Position numbers and translations under genes: made by a program. The notes beneath the pieces were generated by a model that was given only the letters and a program-made list of their open reading frames with translations, ran no database searches and was not told the DNA's origin. Positions 16,846 to 25,861 of a stretch of 64,000 nucleotides of DNA are shown in pieces. The first letter of the stretch is position 1; each line of letters starts with the position of its first letter. This stretch comes from Actinomadura rudentiformis. GTDB taxonomy: Bacteria; Actinomycetota; Actinomycetes; Streptosporangiales; Streptosporangiaceae. The stretch is from positions 17,933-81,932 of the forward strand of contig NZ_WBMT01000037.1 of the NCBI RefSeq assembly GCF_008923185.1, written 5' to 3'.

Positions 16846-16915
16846 GGACTGTTCCAGCAAACACTGGCATGGTTGAATCTCGGCAGTGCGCCTAGCCCTT
16901 CCCCGGGAGCAGCCG

Positions 16916-17974
16916 ATGAGACCAACCGTGTTCGTCGTGTTCGTCCTTGCCGTTGCGAGCCTGTTCGCCGGCCCGAGCGCCTTCGCGGCGGAGCCACGGG
17001 AGCTTCGCGGTGCAGCCACTCCGTGGTTGTGGCCGCGCAGCGGGCTGGAGGCCGTCTCGGCCACCGGGCCGGACGATGTCTGGGCTGCCGGCTACCAGGG
17101 CTATCAGGGCATCGACTGGTCGGTTCCCGGGTGGGGCGCGGGGACCATCCACGTCCTGCCGCCCAAGGGCGCGGTCGTCCGGTGGAACGGGTGGTCCTGG
17201 AAGACGTACGACCTGCCGGGTTTCGGCGGCGACGGAGTGGTCCGGGAGATCAACGCGGTGGCGCCGGACAACGTTTGGGTGACCGGCACACTCCACCCCC
17301 ACGACAGCAGCAAGCTGGCGCCGTACGTCGCGCGGTGGGACGGGGTCACATGGCATCAAGTGCACAAGCCCGAGAGCGGGTGCTGGCCGAAGAAGCCGGC
17401 GGCCGATTCCAGCGGCGCGTGGTTCGCTTGCGGCGGGGGCCTCTACCGGTGGGAGAACGGGCAGTGGAGCAAGCAGGAGGTCGGCGCGCCCAACGGATGC
17501 TGCATGGCCGTCGAGAGGATCTCGGTGGTCTCTGACACCTCTGCCTGGGCCGCCTCGACTTGGGGGATCTTGCACTGGGACGGGCAGCGGTGGACCAACG
17601 TGCTCAAGGAGGAACAGACGCACTGGATCGACGTCCTGGCGGTCTCTGACACCGATGTATGGGTCAAGGGGAGGTACTCCGGCGGATCCGCCTACACGCA
17701 GGTCAGCCGACGCTGGGATGGACAGACGTGGCGTGACGTCCCCCACACGCCGTCCAACGAACAACTGATCAGGACCGGCGACGGCAACCTGTGGGCCCTC
17801 CAGACGTACTGGGGCGACCTCTACCGGTTGGACGGCGACACCTGGACGGAGGTGACATTGCCCGTTCCCGCTGACGGCAACGTCACCGGCGGCACGGCCA
17901 TCCCGGGGAGCCCGGCCCTGTGGCTCGTCGGCAAGTCCAAGAACGTGCCGATCGTGATCAACAACGTGGGCTGA
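16916..17974 (+). CDS. Secreted Trp-rich propeller-like protein
   Basis: 352 residues from ATG 16916 (GGGAG upstream). The N-terminus is a clear signal peptide (RPTVFVVFVLAVASLFAGPS, cleavage near AFAAE). The mature part repeats a W-x-A or D-V-W-x-x-G unit: GPDDVWAAGYQ, APDNVWVTGTL, DTSAWAAST, DTDVWVKGR, PALWLVGKS. Between these lie RWDG-x-x-W strands. This pattern suggests a beta-propeller or similar repeat surface protein. Four cysteines near residues 165-205 may form disulfides. No enzyme motif seen; function unknown. It stands between the MarR gene and a convergent HD-domain gene with no space between stops. Confidence 0.7.
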   Translation: MRPTVFVVFVLAVASLFAGPSAFAAEPRELRGAATPWLWPRSGLEAVSATGPDDVWAAGYQGYQGIDWSVPGWGAGTIHVLPPKGAVVRWNGWSWKTYDLPGFGGDGVVREINAVAPDNVWVTGTLHPHDSSKLAPYVARWDGVTWHQVHKPESGCWPKKPAADSSGAWFACGGGLYRWENGQWSKQEVGAPNGCCMAVERISVVSDTSAWAASTWGILHWDGQRWTNVLKEEQTHWIDVLAVSDTDVWVKGRYSGGSAYTQVSRRWDGQTWRDVPHTPSNEQLIRTGDGNLWALQTYWGDLYRLDGDTWTEVTLPVPADGNVTGGTAIPGSPALWLVGKSKNVPIVINNVG

Positions 17975-18553
17975 TCAAGGGGAGTCGCCGAGGGCTTGGG
18001 CCAGCCACTCCAGCGAGCCGGTCGCAAGGGCCTCCTCCGCCAGCCGTTTGGCGGAGGAGGTCTGGAGCCGGGCCAGCGAACTGTCGATCCACGGCTGGGT
18101 GTTCCGGTTGCCCTGCTCGCGGTACTCGATGGCCTGGATGAGGCATTCGAGCTTGTCCGCGTCGCGCGCGCAGGCGGCTTCACGGCTCGTCCCACCCTCG
18201 TACTCCCCCACCGCCCCAGTGATCATCGTCAGGACCGGCTGCGGCAGGCCGCGCGTCTGGTGCTCGGTGACCTCTTCGTTCGACGCCTTGGTCACGTACG
18301 GCCTGGCCAGGTAAGGAAGGTCGGTGAGCCGCGTCTCCTGGCTGTCGTGGAAGAGGCTGAGCATCACCGCGCGGTCGGGATTCGCGCCTTCCATCGCGGC
18401 GAGGACACCCGCGATGACCGCCGCACGGAACGAATGATCGGCGATGCTCTCGGGGTCACCGACTCCTGCGACGAGCCACCCGGTGCGCTTGTAGCGCTTG
18501 AGAAGCCCGATCTCGTACAGGAATCCCGTCAGCCTCGCCATCTCGCCCGGCAT
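17975..18553 (-). CDS. HD-domain phosphohydrolase, YfbR-like 5'-deoxynucleotidase family
   Basis: 192 residues from ATG 18553; a GTG at 18559 and an ATG at 18541 are alternatives. The metal-binding HD motifs are in place: the first His in ESIADHSFRAAV, the HD pair in LSLFHDSQETRLTD, and the distant Asp in ARDADKLECLI. This layout matches YfbR/HDDC2-type nucleotidases that hydrolyse dNMPs. The gene starts just after the SMI1/KNR4 gene and its stop directly abuts that of the convergent secreted protein. Confidence 0.82.
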   Translation of the reverse strand: MPGEMARLTGFLYEIGLLKRYKRTGWLVAGVGDPESIADHSFRAAVIAGVLAAMEGANPDRAVMLSLFHDSQETRLTDLPYLARPYVTKASNEEVTEHQTRGLPQPVLTMITGAVGEYEGGTSREAACARDADKLECLIQAIEYREQGNRNTQPWIDSSLARLQTSSAKRLAEEALATGSLEWLAQALGDSP

Positions 18554-18564
18554 GTCCACCCCGT

Positions 18565-19119
18565 TCAAGGCGCCGCGAGCCGATCGGCCGCCGAGCTCCA
18601 CGGCGACGGCTCCGGCAACTCCTCATCGCCGTCATAGTCATCTACGCTGAACCAGCCGCTGTCGTTGAGCCAGCTCTCCAGCCAGTCTTCCAGCGAAGCG
18701 GCATCGACGAACCAGGCCTTCGTCCAGTCGCCGTCGATACCGTTCGGCTCGAAGAGCAGGACGGAGGCCCGCTCGTTCTGGCAGTCCACGGCGGCGTACA
18801 TGCCACAACCCCAGGTGAGGATAGGCAGGACGCCCGCTGGCCAATGCGGATTGCCCCCGTCAGACGACTCGGCGCGTTCTTCCTGATAGATGCCCACCGC
18901 TGTGAGCTCACCCGCGTTCAGCGGATAGAGCTGGTAGTCGGGGCCGAAGCCACCGTCGGCGATCTCCACGTACAACCGCGCGAGCAGAGGCGGCAGCGTG
19001 AAGCCCAAGGCCTCCTCGGCCGCCGCGACCTCTGCGGCGGAGAGACCTGGAGGCAACTCAGGGGTGGTCTCGCGGGCCTTGGCCGCAACTCGTCGAACGA
19101 GAGAATCAAGATCCGTCAC
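18565..19119 (-). CDS. SMI1/KNR4 (SUKH) family protein
   Basis: 184 residues from GTG 19119, chosen for GGGAGGA upstream. Typical SUKH core: ELPPGLSAAEVAAAEEALGF, then LPPLLARLYVEIADGGFGP and ILTWGCGMYAAVDC. The C-terminus is very acidic (DDYDGDEELPEP). SUKH proteins often serve as immunity proteins against polymorphic toxins but many are orphans. No toxin gene is visible nearby, so an immunity role is only a possibility. It lies 11 bp upstream of the HD gene and may be co-transcribed with it. Confidence 0.85.
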   Translation of the reverse strand: MTDLDSLVRRVAAKARETTPELPPGLSAAEVAAAEEALGFTLPPLLARLYVEIADGGFGPDYQLYPLNAGELTAVGIYQEERAESSDGGNPHWPAGVLPILTWGCGMYAAVDCQNERASVLLFEPNGIDGDWTKAWFVDAASLEDWLESWLNDSGWFSVDDYDGDEELPEPSPWSSAADRLAAP

Positions 19120-19189
19120 ACCGCAGATCCTCCCAGCCACCTCCGACGAACGCGCCCGTTCGATCAACTCCGCATCCGTTCACCCGCCC

Positions 19190-19665
19190 GTGCCCGTCCA
19201 CCTATGCCTCGACCGGTCGCCCACGCTGCAGCCAATCACCCTCACGCCACCGACACGCCCTGTCGAACGCCCACGCCCCCATCGGGCCGCCGACGCTGCG
19301 ACCAACCACCCACACCTCCATCGGCCGCCCACCCTGCCGCCGGTCACCCCACCCCGACCATCCACCCACACTGCGGCCGCCCACCCCAGCCTCGATCGGT
19401 CGCCCACGCCTCGGGCGATCGCCCCGCCTCGGCCGGTCACCCCGCCCCGGTCGTCCATGCCTCGATCGGTCGTCCTTGCTGCGGCCGGTCGCCCACGCCT
19501 CGGCCGGTCACCCCGCCCCGGCCGGTCGCCCCACCTCGGCCGGTCACTCCGCCTCGGCCGGTCGCCCCACCTCGGTCGATCGCTCCCACCTCGGTCGTCC
19601 ATGCCTCGATCGGTCGTCCTTGCTGCGGCTGGTCGTCCAGGGCACGGCCGGTCAATCGATGCCTC
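19190..19665. repeat. 18-bp degenerate minisatellite with a 40-bp internal duplication
   Basis: Tandem units of about 18 bp, consensus CTCGGCCGGTCGCCCCAC, are regular from about 19430 to 19620 and decay leftward. In one frame they read as RPVTPP repeats but there is no start or ribosome binding site. A block of about 40 bp beginning GGTCGTCCATGCCTCGATCG occurs twice, near 19448 and 19591, differing at one base. It fills the gap between SMI1/KNR4 and the next small gene. Confidence 0.8.
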
Positions 19666-19870
19666 GGTCGCGGACCTGGCGGCGGAGCTCGGCGGCGCTG
19701 AAGGGGGTCTCGGCGGCGAGTTCCTCGACACTCGTGCCGGACCGTACAGCTTTGGCCGCGGCGTCGAAGAGCGCGACCCTGGCGTCCTCTTCCTGCTTGC
19801 GGGCATCCTCATAACGAGTGGCGGCGAGCTGGAACTCGGCGTCGGCTCGGGATGTGTCGTCTCCAGGCAT
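19652..19870 (-). CDS. Small coiled-coil/HTH-like protein
   Basis: 72 residues from ATG 19870. The first half is a charged helix (SRADAEFQLAATRYEDARKQ) that could form a coiled coil; the second half (GTSVEELAAETPFSAAELRR) looks like a helix-turn-helix. It resembles small actinobacterial proteins with a homeodomain-like C-terminus, but I cannot name a family. Its 3' end runs into the 18-bp repeat. It is divergent from the TetR gene, and the TetR operator lies between the two starts. Confidence 0.6.
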   Translation of the reverse strand: MPGDDTSRADAEFQLAATRYEDARKQEEDARVALFDAAAKAVRSGTSVEELAAETPFSAAELRRQVRDRGID

Positions 19871-19919
19871 ACACACGACCGTAGCGAACCGACCTCTGCA
19901 TCAGTTGGACAAGATTATG

Positions 19920-19931
19920 TAGATCGGTCTA
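19920..19931. promoter_or_regulatory. TetR operator, copy 1
   Basis: TAGATCGGTCTA, a near-palindrome, sits 10 bp before the TetR start. The same 12 bp, with ATG immediately before, occurs ahead of the epimerase gene at 20560-20571, so the pair defines a small regulon. Confidence 0.75.
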
Positions 19932-19941
19932 ATTTGGGCGC

Positions 19942-20514
19942 ATGGCTGTCAAGGGTGACGAGACGCGGGCACGGCTGATCGACGCCGCGCGCACGCTGGT
20001 CGAGGCGCGGGGCTACTTCGGCGTGGGGCTCAACCAGGTGCTCGAAGCCGGCAAGGCTCCCCGCGGCTCGCTCTACCACCACTTCCCCGGCGGCAAGGAC
20101 CAGCTGACCGCGGAGGCCCTCACCGCCTCCGGCCAGGAGATCGACGCCTTGATCCGGAGCCTCGCGGATGCCGTTCCCGATACGAGAACACTGATCGAGT
20201 CGATCCTGGACGCGCTGGCCGACCGGATGGAGGGGGCCGAGTACGCCAAGGGCTGCCCGATCGCCACGGTCGCTCTGGAGGTCGCGGCCACCAACGACTC
20301 GCTGCAGAAAGTCTGCGCGGACACCTACGGCGGCTGGCAGCAGGCGCTTGCGGACCGCCTGGTCGCCGATGGCCGCACACATGACCAAGCCGAGGACCTG
20401 GCTTGCTCCCTGCTCGCCCTGATCGAGGGGGCGCTCGTCCTGGCCCGCGCCCAGCGCAGTCGAACGCCCATTGACCGGGCACGACGTTCCGCCGTGATCC
20501 TGCTCAACGCCTGA
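19942..20514 (+). CDS. TetR family regulator, LmrA/YxaF-like
   Basis: 190 residues. HTH domain: DETRARLIDAARTLVEARGY, then LNQVLEAGKAPRGSLYHHFP and GGKDQLTAEAL. The PRGSLYHHFPGGK segment and the later GCPIATVALE stretch fit the LmrA/YxaF/QacR-like group (TetR_C LmrA type). It is expected to repress itself and the downstream epimerase gene through the two TAGATCGGTCTA boxes. Ligand unknown. Confidence 0.92.
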   Translation: MAVKGDETRARLIDAARTLVEARGYFGVGLNQVLEAGKAPRGSLYHHFPGGKDQLTAEALTASGQEIDALIRSLADAVPDTRTLIESILDALADRMEGAEYAKGCPIATVALEVAATNDSLQKVCADTYGGWQQALADRLVADGRTHDQAEDLACSLLALIEGALVLARAQRSRTPIDRARRSAVILLNA

Positions 20515-20559
20515 GCCCTGCCTCAGCCACGCCGGGCATCCGCATGTCCTCGAAATATG

Positions 20560-20571
20560 TAGATCGGTCTA
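20560..20571. promoter_or_regulatory. TetR operator, copy 2
   Basis: TAGATCGGTCTA, identical to the box before the TetR gene, overlaps the region 13 bp upstream of the epimerase start and abuts its ribosome binding site (AGGAG). Repressor bound here would block the promoter. Confidence 0.75.
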
Positions 20572-20584
20572 TTAGGAGACGTCC

Positions 20585-21664
20585 ATGCCTGACCGACCCG
20601 ACACCTTGGTCGTCGGCGCGACCGGCCTCATCGGCCGGTGGCTGACCGCAGAGCTCCTGGCTCAGGGCCGGTCGGTAGCCGTGACCGTCCGAAACGACCC
20701 CGCTCGCGGCGCCGAACTCCGCACTTGGCTGCGTCAGCACGACATCGACGATCAAGCGCTCACCGTCATCACCGCCGACATGATCCAGCCGGGGCTCGGG
20801 CTCGCCCAGGAGGACCAAGACCGGCTGAGTTCAGTGCGGGACGTCTTCAACACCGCCGGGGTGTACCGCTTCGGCATGAGCCGTGAAGAGGCCCGGCGGA
20901 CCAACGTCGACGGGGCCGTGAACGTCGTCCGCTGGGCCGGTGCACGCCCGCACCTGCGACGCCTGATTCACATATCCGGATACCGCGTCGGCACGACAGA
21001 GGCCGCCCTGGCCTCCGAGGACCAGCTGACCAGCCTCTACCAGCGCCTCGGCGCGTACGAGGCGTCAAAGCGTGAAGGCGACTCAGCCGTACGGATCATC
21101 GCCGCGCGGCAGGGCGTTCCCCTGACCGTGGTCAATCCAGCCACCGTGATCGGGCACTCGGTCACGGGCGAATCCGGGCAGTACATCGGCCTCGCCGAAA
21201 TGGTCGAGAACCTGTGGGCCGGACGGCTCCCCGCCCTGGCCGGCACCCGGCGCACGTTCGTCCCCGTGGTCACCGTCGATCACCTCGCCCGCTTCCTGGC
21301 CGCCGTACCCGAACACGACCATGAGCCCTGCCGCGCGCACTGGCTGCTGGACGACGCCACCCCTCCGCTGCCCGACCTGATCGCGCTCCTGGCCCGGCAC
21401 CTCGGCGTGCGCGCACCACGCCTGGTCCTGCCGCTCGGCCTCGTACGACGATTGCCCCGCGCGCTCACCCGAGCCGACCCCGAGACGCTGACCTTCCTTT
21501 CCGAAGATCGCTACGACACCTCATCCGCCGATGAGCTTGCGGCCGCCGCCGGGCTCAGCCACCCGCCCGTGCAGGACGCCCTGCGCCGCTGGGCCGACCG
21601 GCTCGTGGCAGAACGATTCGGCCACACCCGCCCGCCAGTGACCGGGGGATCCAGTCCCCGCTGA
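20585..21664 (+). CDS. NAD-dependent epimerase/dehydratase family protein (extended SDR)
   Basis: 359 residues. Rossmann motif VVGATGLIGRWLTAELLA at residue 9 and the active-site pair Tyr/Lys in YEASKREGD near 160. Extended-SDR features include NTAGVYRFG, RTNVDGAVNVV and NPATVIG. The substrate is not evident; it resembles NAD(P)-dependent reductases of the dihydroflavonol-4-reductase type more than sugar epimerases. AGGAG precedes ATG 20585. It is separated from the TetR gene by 70 bp that contain the second operator, so it has its own regulated promoter. Confidence 0.85.
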   Translation: MPDRPDTLVVGATGLIGRWLTAELLAQGRSVAVTVRNDPARGAELRTWLRQHDIDDQALTVITADMIQPGLGLAQEDQDRLSSVRDVFNTAGVYRFGMSREEARRTNVDGAVNVVRWAGARPHLRRLIHISGYRVGTTEAALASEDQLTSLYQRLGAYEASKREGDSAVRIIAARQGVPLTVVNPATVIGHSVTGESGQYIGLAEMVENLWAGRLPALAGTRRTFVPVVTVDHLARFLAAVPEHDHEPCRAHWLLDDATPPLPDLIALLARHLGVRAPRLVLPLGLVRRLPRALTRADPETLTFLSEDRYDTSSADELAAAAGLSHPPVQDALRRWADRLVAERFGHTRPPVTGGSSPR

Positions 21665-21694
21665 TCCGCAATGTGCATCGGCGCTGATGCCGAA

Positions 21695-21730
21695 GACGCC
21701 CCGCCGTTCACGAGTGAACGGCGGGGCGTC
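21695..21730. terminator. Bidirectional terminator between epimerase and rne
   Basis: A 16-bp perfect stem (GACGCCCCGCCGTTCA at 21695-21710 with its complement at 21715-21730) and a 4-nt loop CGAG, between two convergent stops. Confidence 0.88.
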
Positions 21731-21759
21731 GTCAAACCGCTACGGCACTACTCAGATCG

Positions 21760-24651
21760 TCAGTCTTCGGTCGTGCTCTCGGCCTTGGCGCGGGGACGGC
21801 GGGTGCGGCTGCGGCGGCGGCCGTTGCTGGCGGCGGTCTCCTCTTCGGCGGGGGCGGCGCCGTTGAGGTCGGCCTCGGCCGAGCCCGGCTCCAGGGTGCC
21901 GGGGACGGTCTCGGTGGCCTCGATCGCGGCTTCGGCGGCCTCGGCGGCGGCCTCTTCGGCGGGCTCGTCGGTCTTGGCGAGCTTGTCCTCGACGGCCTTC
22001 TCGATGTCGCCCTTGCGCTTGCGGCGGCGGCCGCCCTCCTTGGTGGCCTTGCCGTCCGGCTTGGGCTCGACAGGCGTCAGGTGAACGTGGATGCCGCGGC
22101 CGTTGCAGGACTCGCAGGTCTCCGAGAACGCCTCCAGGAGGCCCTGGCCGACGCGCTTGCGGGTCATCTGGACCAGGCCCAGCGAGGTGACCTCGGCGAC
22201 CTGGTGCTTGGTACGGTCCCGTGACAGGCACTCGACCATGCGGCGCAGGACCAGGTCGCGGTTGCTCTCCAGGACCATGTCGATGAAGTCGATCACGACG
22301 ATGCCGCCGATGTCGCGCAGGCGGAGCTGGCGGACGATCTCCTCGGCCGCTTCGAGGTTGTTGCGGGTGACCGTCTCCTCGAGGTTGCCGCCCTGGCCGG
22401 TGAACTTGCCGGTGTTGACGTCGATGACCGTCATGGCCTCGGTGCGGTCGATGACCAGGGAGCCGCCGGACGGCAGCCACACCTTGCGGTCGAGGGCCTT
22501 GGCGATCTGCTCGTCGATCCGGTACGCGCCCAGGACGTCCTGGTCGCCGACCCAGCGTTCGACGCGGTCACCCAGGTGCGGCGCCACGTACTGGACGTAG
22601 TCGGAGACCGTGTCCCACGCGTCGGCACCGGCGACGACGAGCTTGGTGAAGTCCTCGTTGAAGATGTCGCGGACGACGCGGATCGTCAGATCGGGCTCGC
22701 CGTAGAGCAGGGAGGGCGCCGAAGCGGTCTTGACCTGCTTCTGGATGTTGTCCCACTGGGCGGCCAGGCGGGAGACGTCGCGCGAGAGCTCTTCCTCGGT
22801 CGCGCCCTCGGCGGCGGTACGGACGATGACGCCCGCGTTCTCCGGCATGACCTTCTTGAGGATCGACTTGAGCCGGCTGCGCTCCTTGTCGGGCAGCTTG
22901 CGGCTGATGCCGGTCATCGAGCCGTCGGGCACGTAGACCAGGTAGCGGCCGGGCAGGGACACCTGGCTGGTCAGGCGGGCGCCCTTGTGCCCGAGCGGGT
23001 CCTTGGTGACCTGGACCAGGACGGACTGCCCGGACTTGAGCGCGGACTCGATGCGGCGGGGCTGGCCCTCCAGGCCGGCGACGTCCCAGTTGACCTCGCC
23101 CGCGTACAGGACGGCGTTGCGACCCTTGCCGATGTCGACGAACGCCGCCTCCATCGAGGGCAGGACGTTCTGGACCTTGCCGAGGTAGACGTTGCCCACG
23201 TAGGACTGGTGCGTCGCGCGGTTGACGTAGTGCTCGACGAGCACGTCGTCCTCGAGAACGGCGATCTGGGTGCGCTCGCCCTCCTGGCGGACCACCATGA
23301 CGCGCTCGACGGACTCGCGGCGAGCCAGGAACTCGGCCTCGGTGATCACCGGCGGGCGGCGCCGACCCTGCTCGCGGCCCTCGCGGCGGCGCTGCTTCTT
23401 GGCCTCCAGGCGGGTGGAACCGCGGACCGACTGCACCTCGTCCTCGGCTGCGCGGGACTCCGCGCTCCGCACCGCCCGGACGTGGGTGACGGTGTTGGGC
23501 GGGTCGTCGGGGCCGTCGGCGTCGGTGGTACCGGAGCGGCGGCGCCGGCGGCGCCGGCGGCGGCTGGAGCCACCAGCCGAATCGTCCTCGTCGGTCTCGT
23601 CGCCTTCGTCGGCCTGGTCGGCCTCGGCGGCCTGCTCCTCCTTGGCCTCCTTGGCCTCCTGGGCGGCCTTGCGGGAACGGGACGCCCTCGTGCTCTTGGC
23701 CGGCTCGGCGCTCTTGGCCGGCTCGGCTTCCTTGGCGTCTTCGGCCTCGGCCTCGTCGGCCGGGCCCTCCTCGTCGCCTTCCCTGCCGGTGCGGCCACGG
23801 CCGCGGCCACCCCTGCGGCGGCGACGGCGCGACGGCTTGTCGTCGGACTCGTCGTCCTCGTCGTGCTCGGCCGCGGCCTCGTCGGCCTCGTCCTCGGCCA
23901 GGTCGGCGCCCTTGGCCTCGTCCTTCGGCTCGTCCTTGGGCTTGGCCTTGGACCTGGTCTTGGCCGGGACGGCGGCGGGCTCCGGGGCCTGGAAGACGAC
24001 CATGGGCGGCTGGAAGCTCACCGAGGGCACTCCCCCGGCGGCCTGCTCACCCTCGTCGGCCTCAGCCTCCGGCTGGACGGGCGGGACGACGGGGACCGCG
24101 GGAACGACCGGAGCCTCGGCCGCGGCGCTCTTGCGGCGCGTACGGGTCCGGGTGGTCTTGGCCGGCTCCTGCGCCGGGGCGGCGGACTCCGCGGACGGGG
24201 TGCCGGCCGCCTGCTCGGCCTGGTCGGCGGCCGCCTCGACAGCCGTCTCGGTGGCAGGCCCAGCGGCAGGCTCCGTTGCCGTCTCGGTGGCCTTGGCCTT
24301 GGTGGTCTTCGCGCGGCTCGTCCGGGTGCGGGTGGCCTTCTTGGGCCGCGCGGGCTCGCCGGACGCCGCCTCGTCGGACACGGCCTCATCGGATGCGGCC
24401 TCGCCGGGGCCCGCACCGGCGGGTGCCGGAGGTGGTGTCTCCGACGCGGCGGCAGCAGCAGCGGCGGCAGCGGTCGCCGTCGTCGCGGTCGCCGCCGGGG
24501 GGGTTTCGTCGATCTCGGGCGGCGGACCGGCAGGGCGGCTGGCCGCGCGGCGGCGCGTCCTTGTGGTCCGCACGCCGGTCGTCGCGTTGGTCGCGTCAGT
24601 CGCGTTATCGGTGCCTTCGGCGTTCGCCGAATCGGCTTCGTTATCAAGCAT
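21760..24651 (-). CDS. rne: Ribonuclease E/G family endoribonuclease with long N-terminal extension
   Basis: 963 residues. The first ~440 are a low-complexity region with Ala/Glu/Asp/Lys runs and four Arg-rich patches (SRRRRRRGGRGRGR and others), typical of actinobacterial RNase E/G, where they bind RNA and partners. An S1 domain follows (ERTQIAVLEDDVLVEHYVNR near 457, YVGNVYLGKVQNVLPSMEAA). The catalytic DNase I-like part shows VIDVNTGKF (about 745) and IDFIDM (about 788), the Mg-binding aspartates. CESCNGRG near 845 is the Zn-link. A second Glu/Ala-rich tail closes with GRRRSRTRRPRAKAE. It starts mRNA decay and rRNA maturation. The rplU gene, usually adjacent, is 14.6 kb away. Confidence 0.95.
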   Translation of the reverse strand: MLDNEADSANAEGTDNATDATNATTGVRTTRTRRRAASRPAGPPPEIDETPPAATATTATAAAAAAAAASETPPPAPAGAGPGEAASDEAVSDEAASGEPARPKKATRTRTSRAKTTKAKATETATEPAAGPATETAVEAAADQAEQAAGTPSAESAAPAQEPAKTTRTRTRRKSAAAEAPVVPAVPVVPPVQPEAEADEGEQAAGGVPSVSFQPPMVVFQAPEPAAVPAKTRSKAKPKDEPKDEAKGADLAEDEADEAAAEHDEDDESDDKPSRRRRRRGGRGRGRTGREGDEEGPADEAEAEDAKEAEPAKSAEPAKSTRASRSRKAAQEAKEAKEEQAAEADQADEGDETDEDDSAGGSSRRRRRRRRRSGTTDADGPDDPPNTVTHVRAVRSAESRAAEDEVQSVRGSTRLEAKKQRRREGREQGRRRPPVITEAEFLARRESVERVMVVRQEGERTQIAVLEDDVLVEHYVNRATHQSYVGNVYLGKVQNVLPSMEAAFVDIGKGRNAVLYAGEVNWDVAGLEGQPRRIESALKSGQSVLVQVTKDPLGHKGARLTSQVSLPGRYLVYVPDGSMTGISRKLPDKERSRLKSILKKVMPENAGVIVRTAAEGATEEELSRDVSRLAAQWDNIQKQVKTASAPSLLYGEPDLTIRVVRDIFNEDFTKLVVAGADAWDTVSDYVQYVAPHLGDRVERWVGDQDVLGAYRIDEQIAKALDRKVWLPSGGSLVIDRTEAMTVIDVNTGKFTGQGGNLEETVTRNNLEAAEEIVRQLRLRDIGGIVVIDFIDMVLESNRDLVLRRMVECLSRDRTKHQVAEVTSLGLVQMTRKRVGQGLLEAFSETCESCNGRGIHVHLTPVEPKPDGKATKEGGRRRKRKGDIEKAVEDKLAKTDEPAEEAAAEAAEAAIEATETVPGTLEPGSAEADLNGAAPAEEETAASNGRRRSRTRRPRAKAESTTED

Positions 24652-24859
24652 CCGGGCAATCTCCCGTCAGGCTCCCGGGCGCGACCGTCCGTTCCGCCTC
24701 GGGCGGATCGGTGCGGTGCGCCGCACGGGAACACTCCGTCAGTCGTCGGCGCCGTCGCGTCCGGGCGGTGGCCCGGCAGCGACGACAAAGTCGTCGGGGG
24801 CGCGCCGATCTTTCCCTGCGGGCCGGTTCCGTGGCGGCGCCACGGCTTCAGCCCGTCGA

Positions 24860-25720
24860 TCAGGCGCTGACGGCATCCGCGCTCACGGCTTCGCCGGAGA
24901 TCGGGAGAGCAGACCCCTGGGCCGCCTCGGCATCATCGCCGGACGGCTGGTCGTTCTCCCGGTCGGAATCCAGCGGATCCGCAAGGCCACCGGTGTCCGC
25001 GTCGAGGGGCCCCTGCGCCAGCCTGGTCACCAACGGCGGTGACGGCGGCGCGAGGTCGGCGACCTGGCGCAGTCCGGTGAGGATGTCGTCGGGTCGTACG
25101 GCAGGTGTTGTATGCCGAACAACCATTCGAAGTATCGCACAAGGGGCATCGGCCGTCTCCTCGGCACGCCGGTCCAGCTCCAGAGCGGACACGGCGGCAC
25201 GGACGTCGAAACGGCGTCGTCCCTTTTTCGTGAGGCGTTCCACCTCGATCTCGGCGGCGGCCAAGAAGGCGGCCACGGCCGAGGCGGCGTCGTCGGAGGC
25301 GACACCGTCCAGCCGGATCCGCCACTCGGACGCCTCGAGCCGATCCGCCAGCGCGCCCGGCTTGGCCTGGGCTTCGCCGGTGCGCACCGGCCGGACCGTC
25401 ACGACATCCACGATGTCGAGACCGTCGGGCAGGGCGGCGTCGAGATCGGCCCGTACCCGCGCAGGGTCGCGGGGCTCGGTGAGCCCGATCTCGAGGTACT
25501 CGGCCTCACTGGCCACCCCTGTTGCCGCCGCACCCGCATACGAGATCTTGGGGTGCGGAGTGAATCCCGCGCTGAACGCGACAGGAATCCCGGCACGCCG
25601 AACGGCGCGTTCCACGGCCCGGGAAATGTCGCGATGGCTCGTGAACCGCAGCCTGCCGCGCTTGGCATAGCGCACGCGCAGGCGCTGGACCACGGGGGCC
25701 GGCGCAGGGCCCTCCGGCAT
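24860..25720 (-). CDS. TIGR03936 / DUF2344 radical-SAM-associated protein
   Basis: 286 residues. Starts with VVQRLRVRYAKRGRLRFTSH followed by RDISRAVERAVRRA, the diagnostic opening of DUF2344, and FSAGFTPHPKISYAGA. The partner in many actinobacteria is the radical SAM gene directly upstream, as here (142 bp). The pair's function is unsettled; in other bacteria the two modules are fused. The C-terminal ~50 residues are acidic and poorly conserved. ATG 25720 has a weak ribosome binding site. Confidence 0.88.
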   Translation of the reverse strand: MPEGPAPAPVVQRLRVRYAKRGRLRFTSHRDISRAVERAVRRAGIPVAFSAGFTPHPKISYAGAAATGVASEAEYLEIGLTEPRDPARVRADLDAALPDGLDIVDVVTVRPVRTGEAQAKPGALADRLEASEWRIRLDGVASDDAASAVAAFLAAAEIEVERLTKKGRRRFDVRAAVSALELDRRAEETADAPCAILRMVVRHTTPAVRPDDILTGLRQVADLAPPSPPLVTRLAQGPLDADTGGLADPLDSDRENDQPSGDDAEAAQGSALPISGEAVSADAVSA

Positions 25721-25861
25721 GGGAGCCAGGGCACTCGTCCTTCCTACTCGCGTCGAGTCGAAAACGTCTCTCTATAGAGTACGGGCTCCCGGTGGTGCTC
25801 ATCGCTTTCGCGACCTCGGGCCCTGGGGCCCCGCGCCCGGAACCTCGGGCTCGACTGGGCT

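Noticed and set aside
19180..19812. Minus-strand GRGGATGRGG-repeat ORF and plus-strand RPVTPP ORF
   Set aside because: Both follow from the 18-bp minisatellite; no ribosome binding site and overlap with a better gene at 19652.
22576..24870. 764-residue plus-strand ORF opposite rne
   Set aside because: Leu/Gly/Val/Arg-rich translation antisense to rne low-complexity sequence; not a gene.
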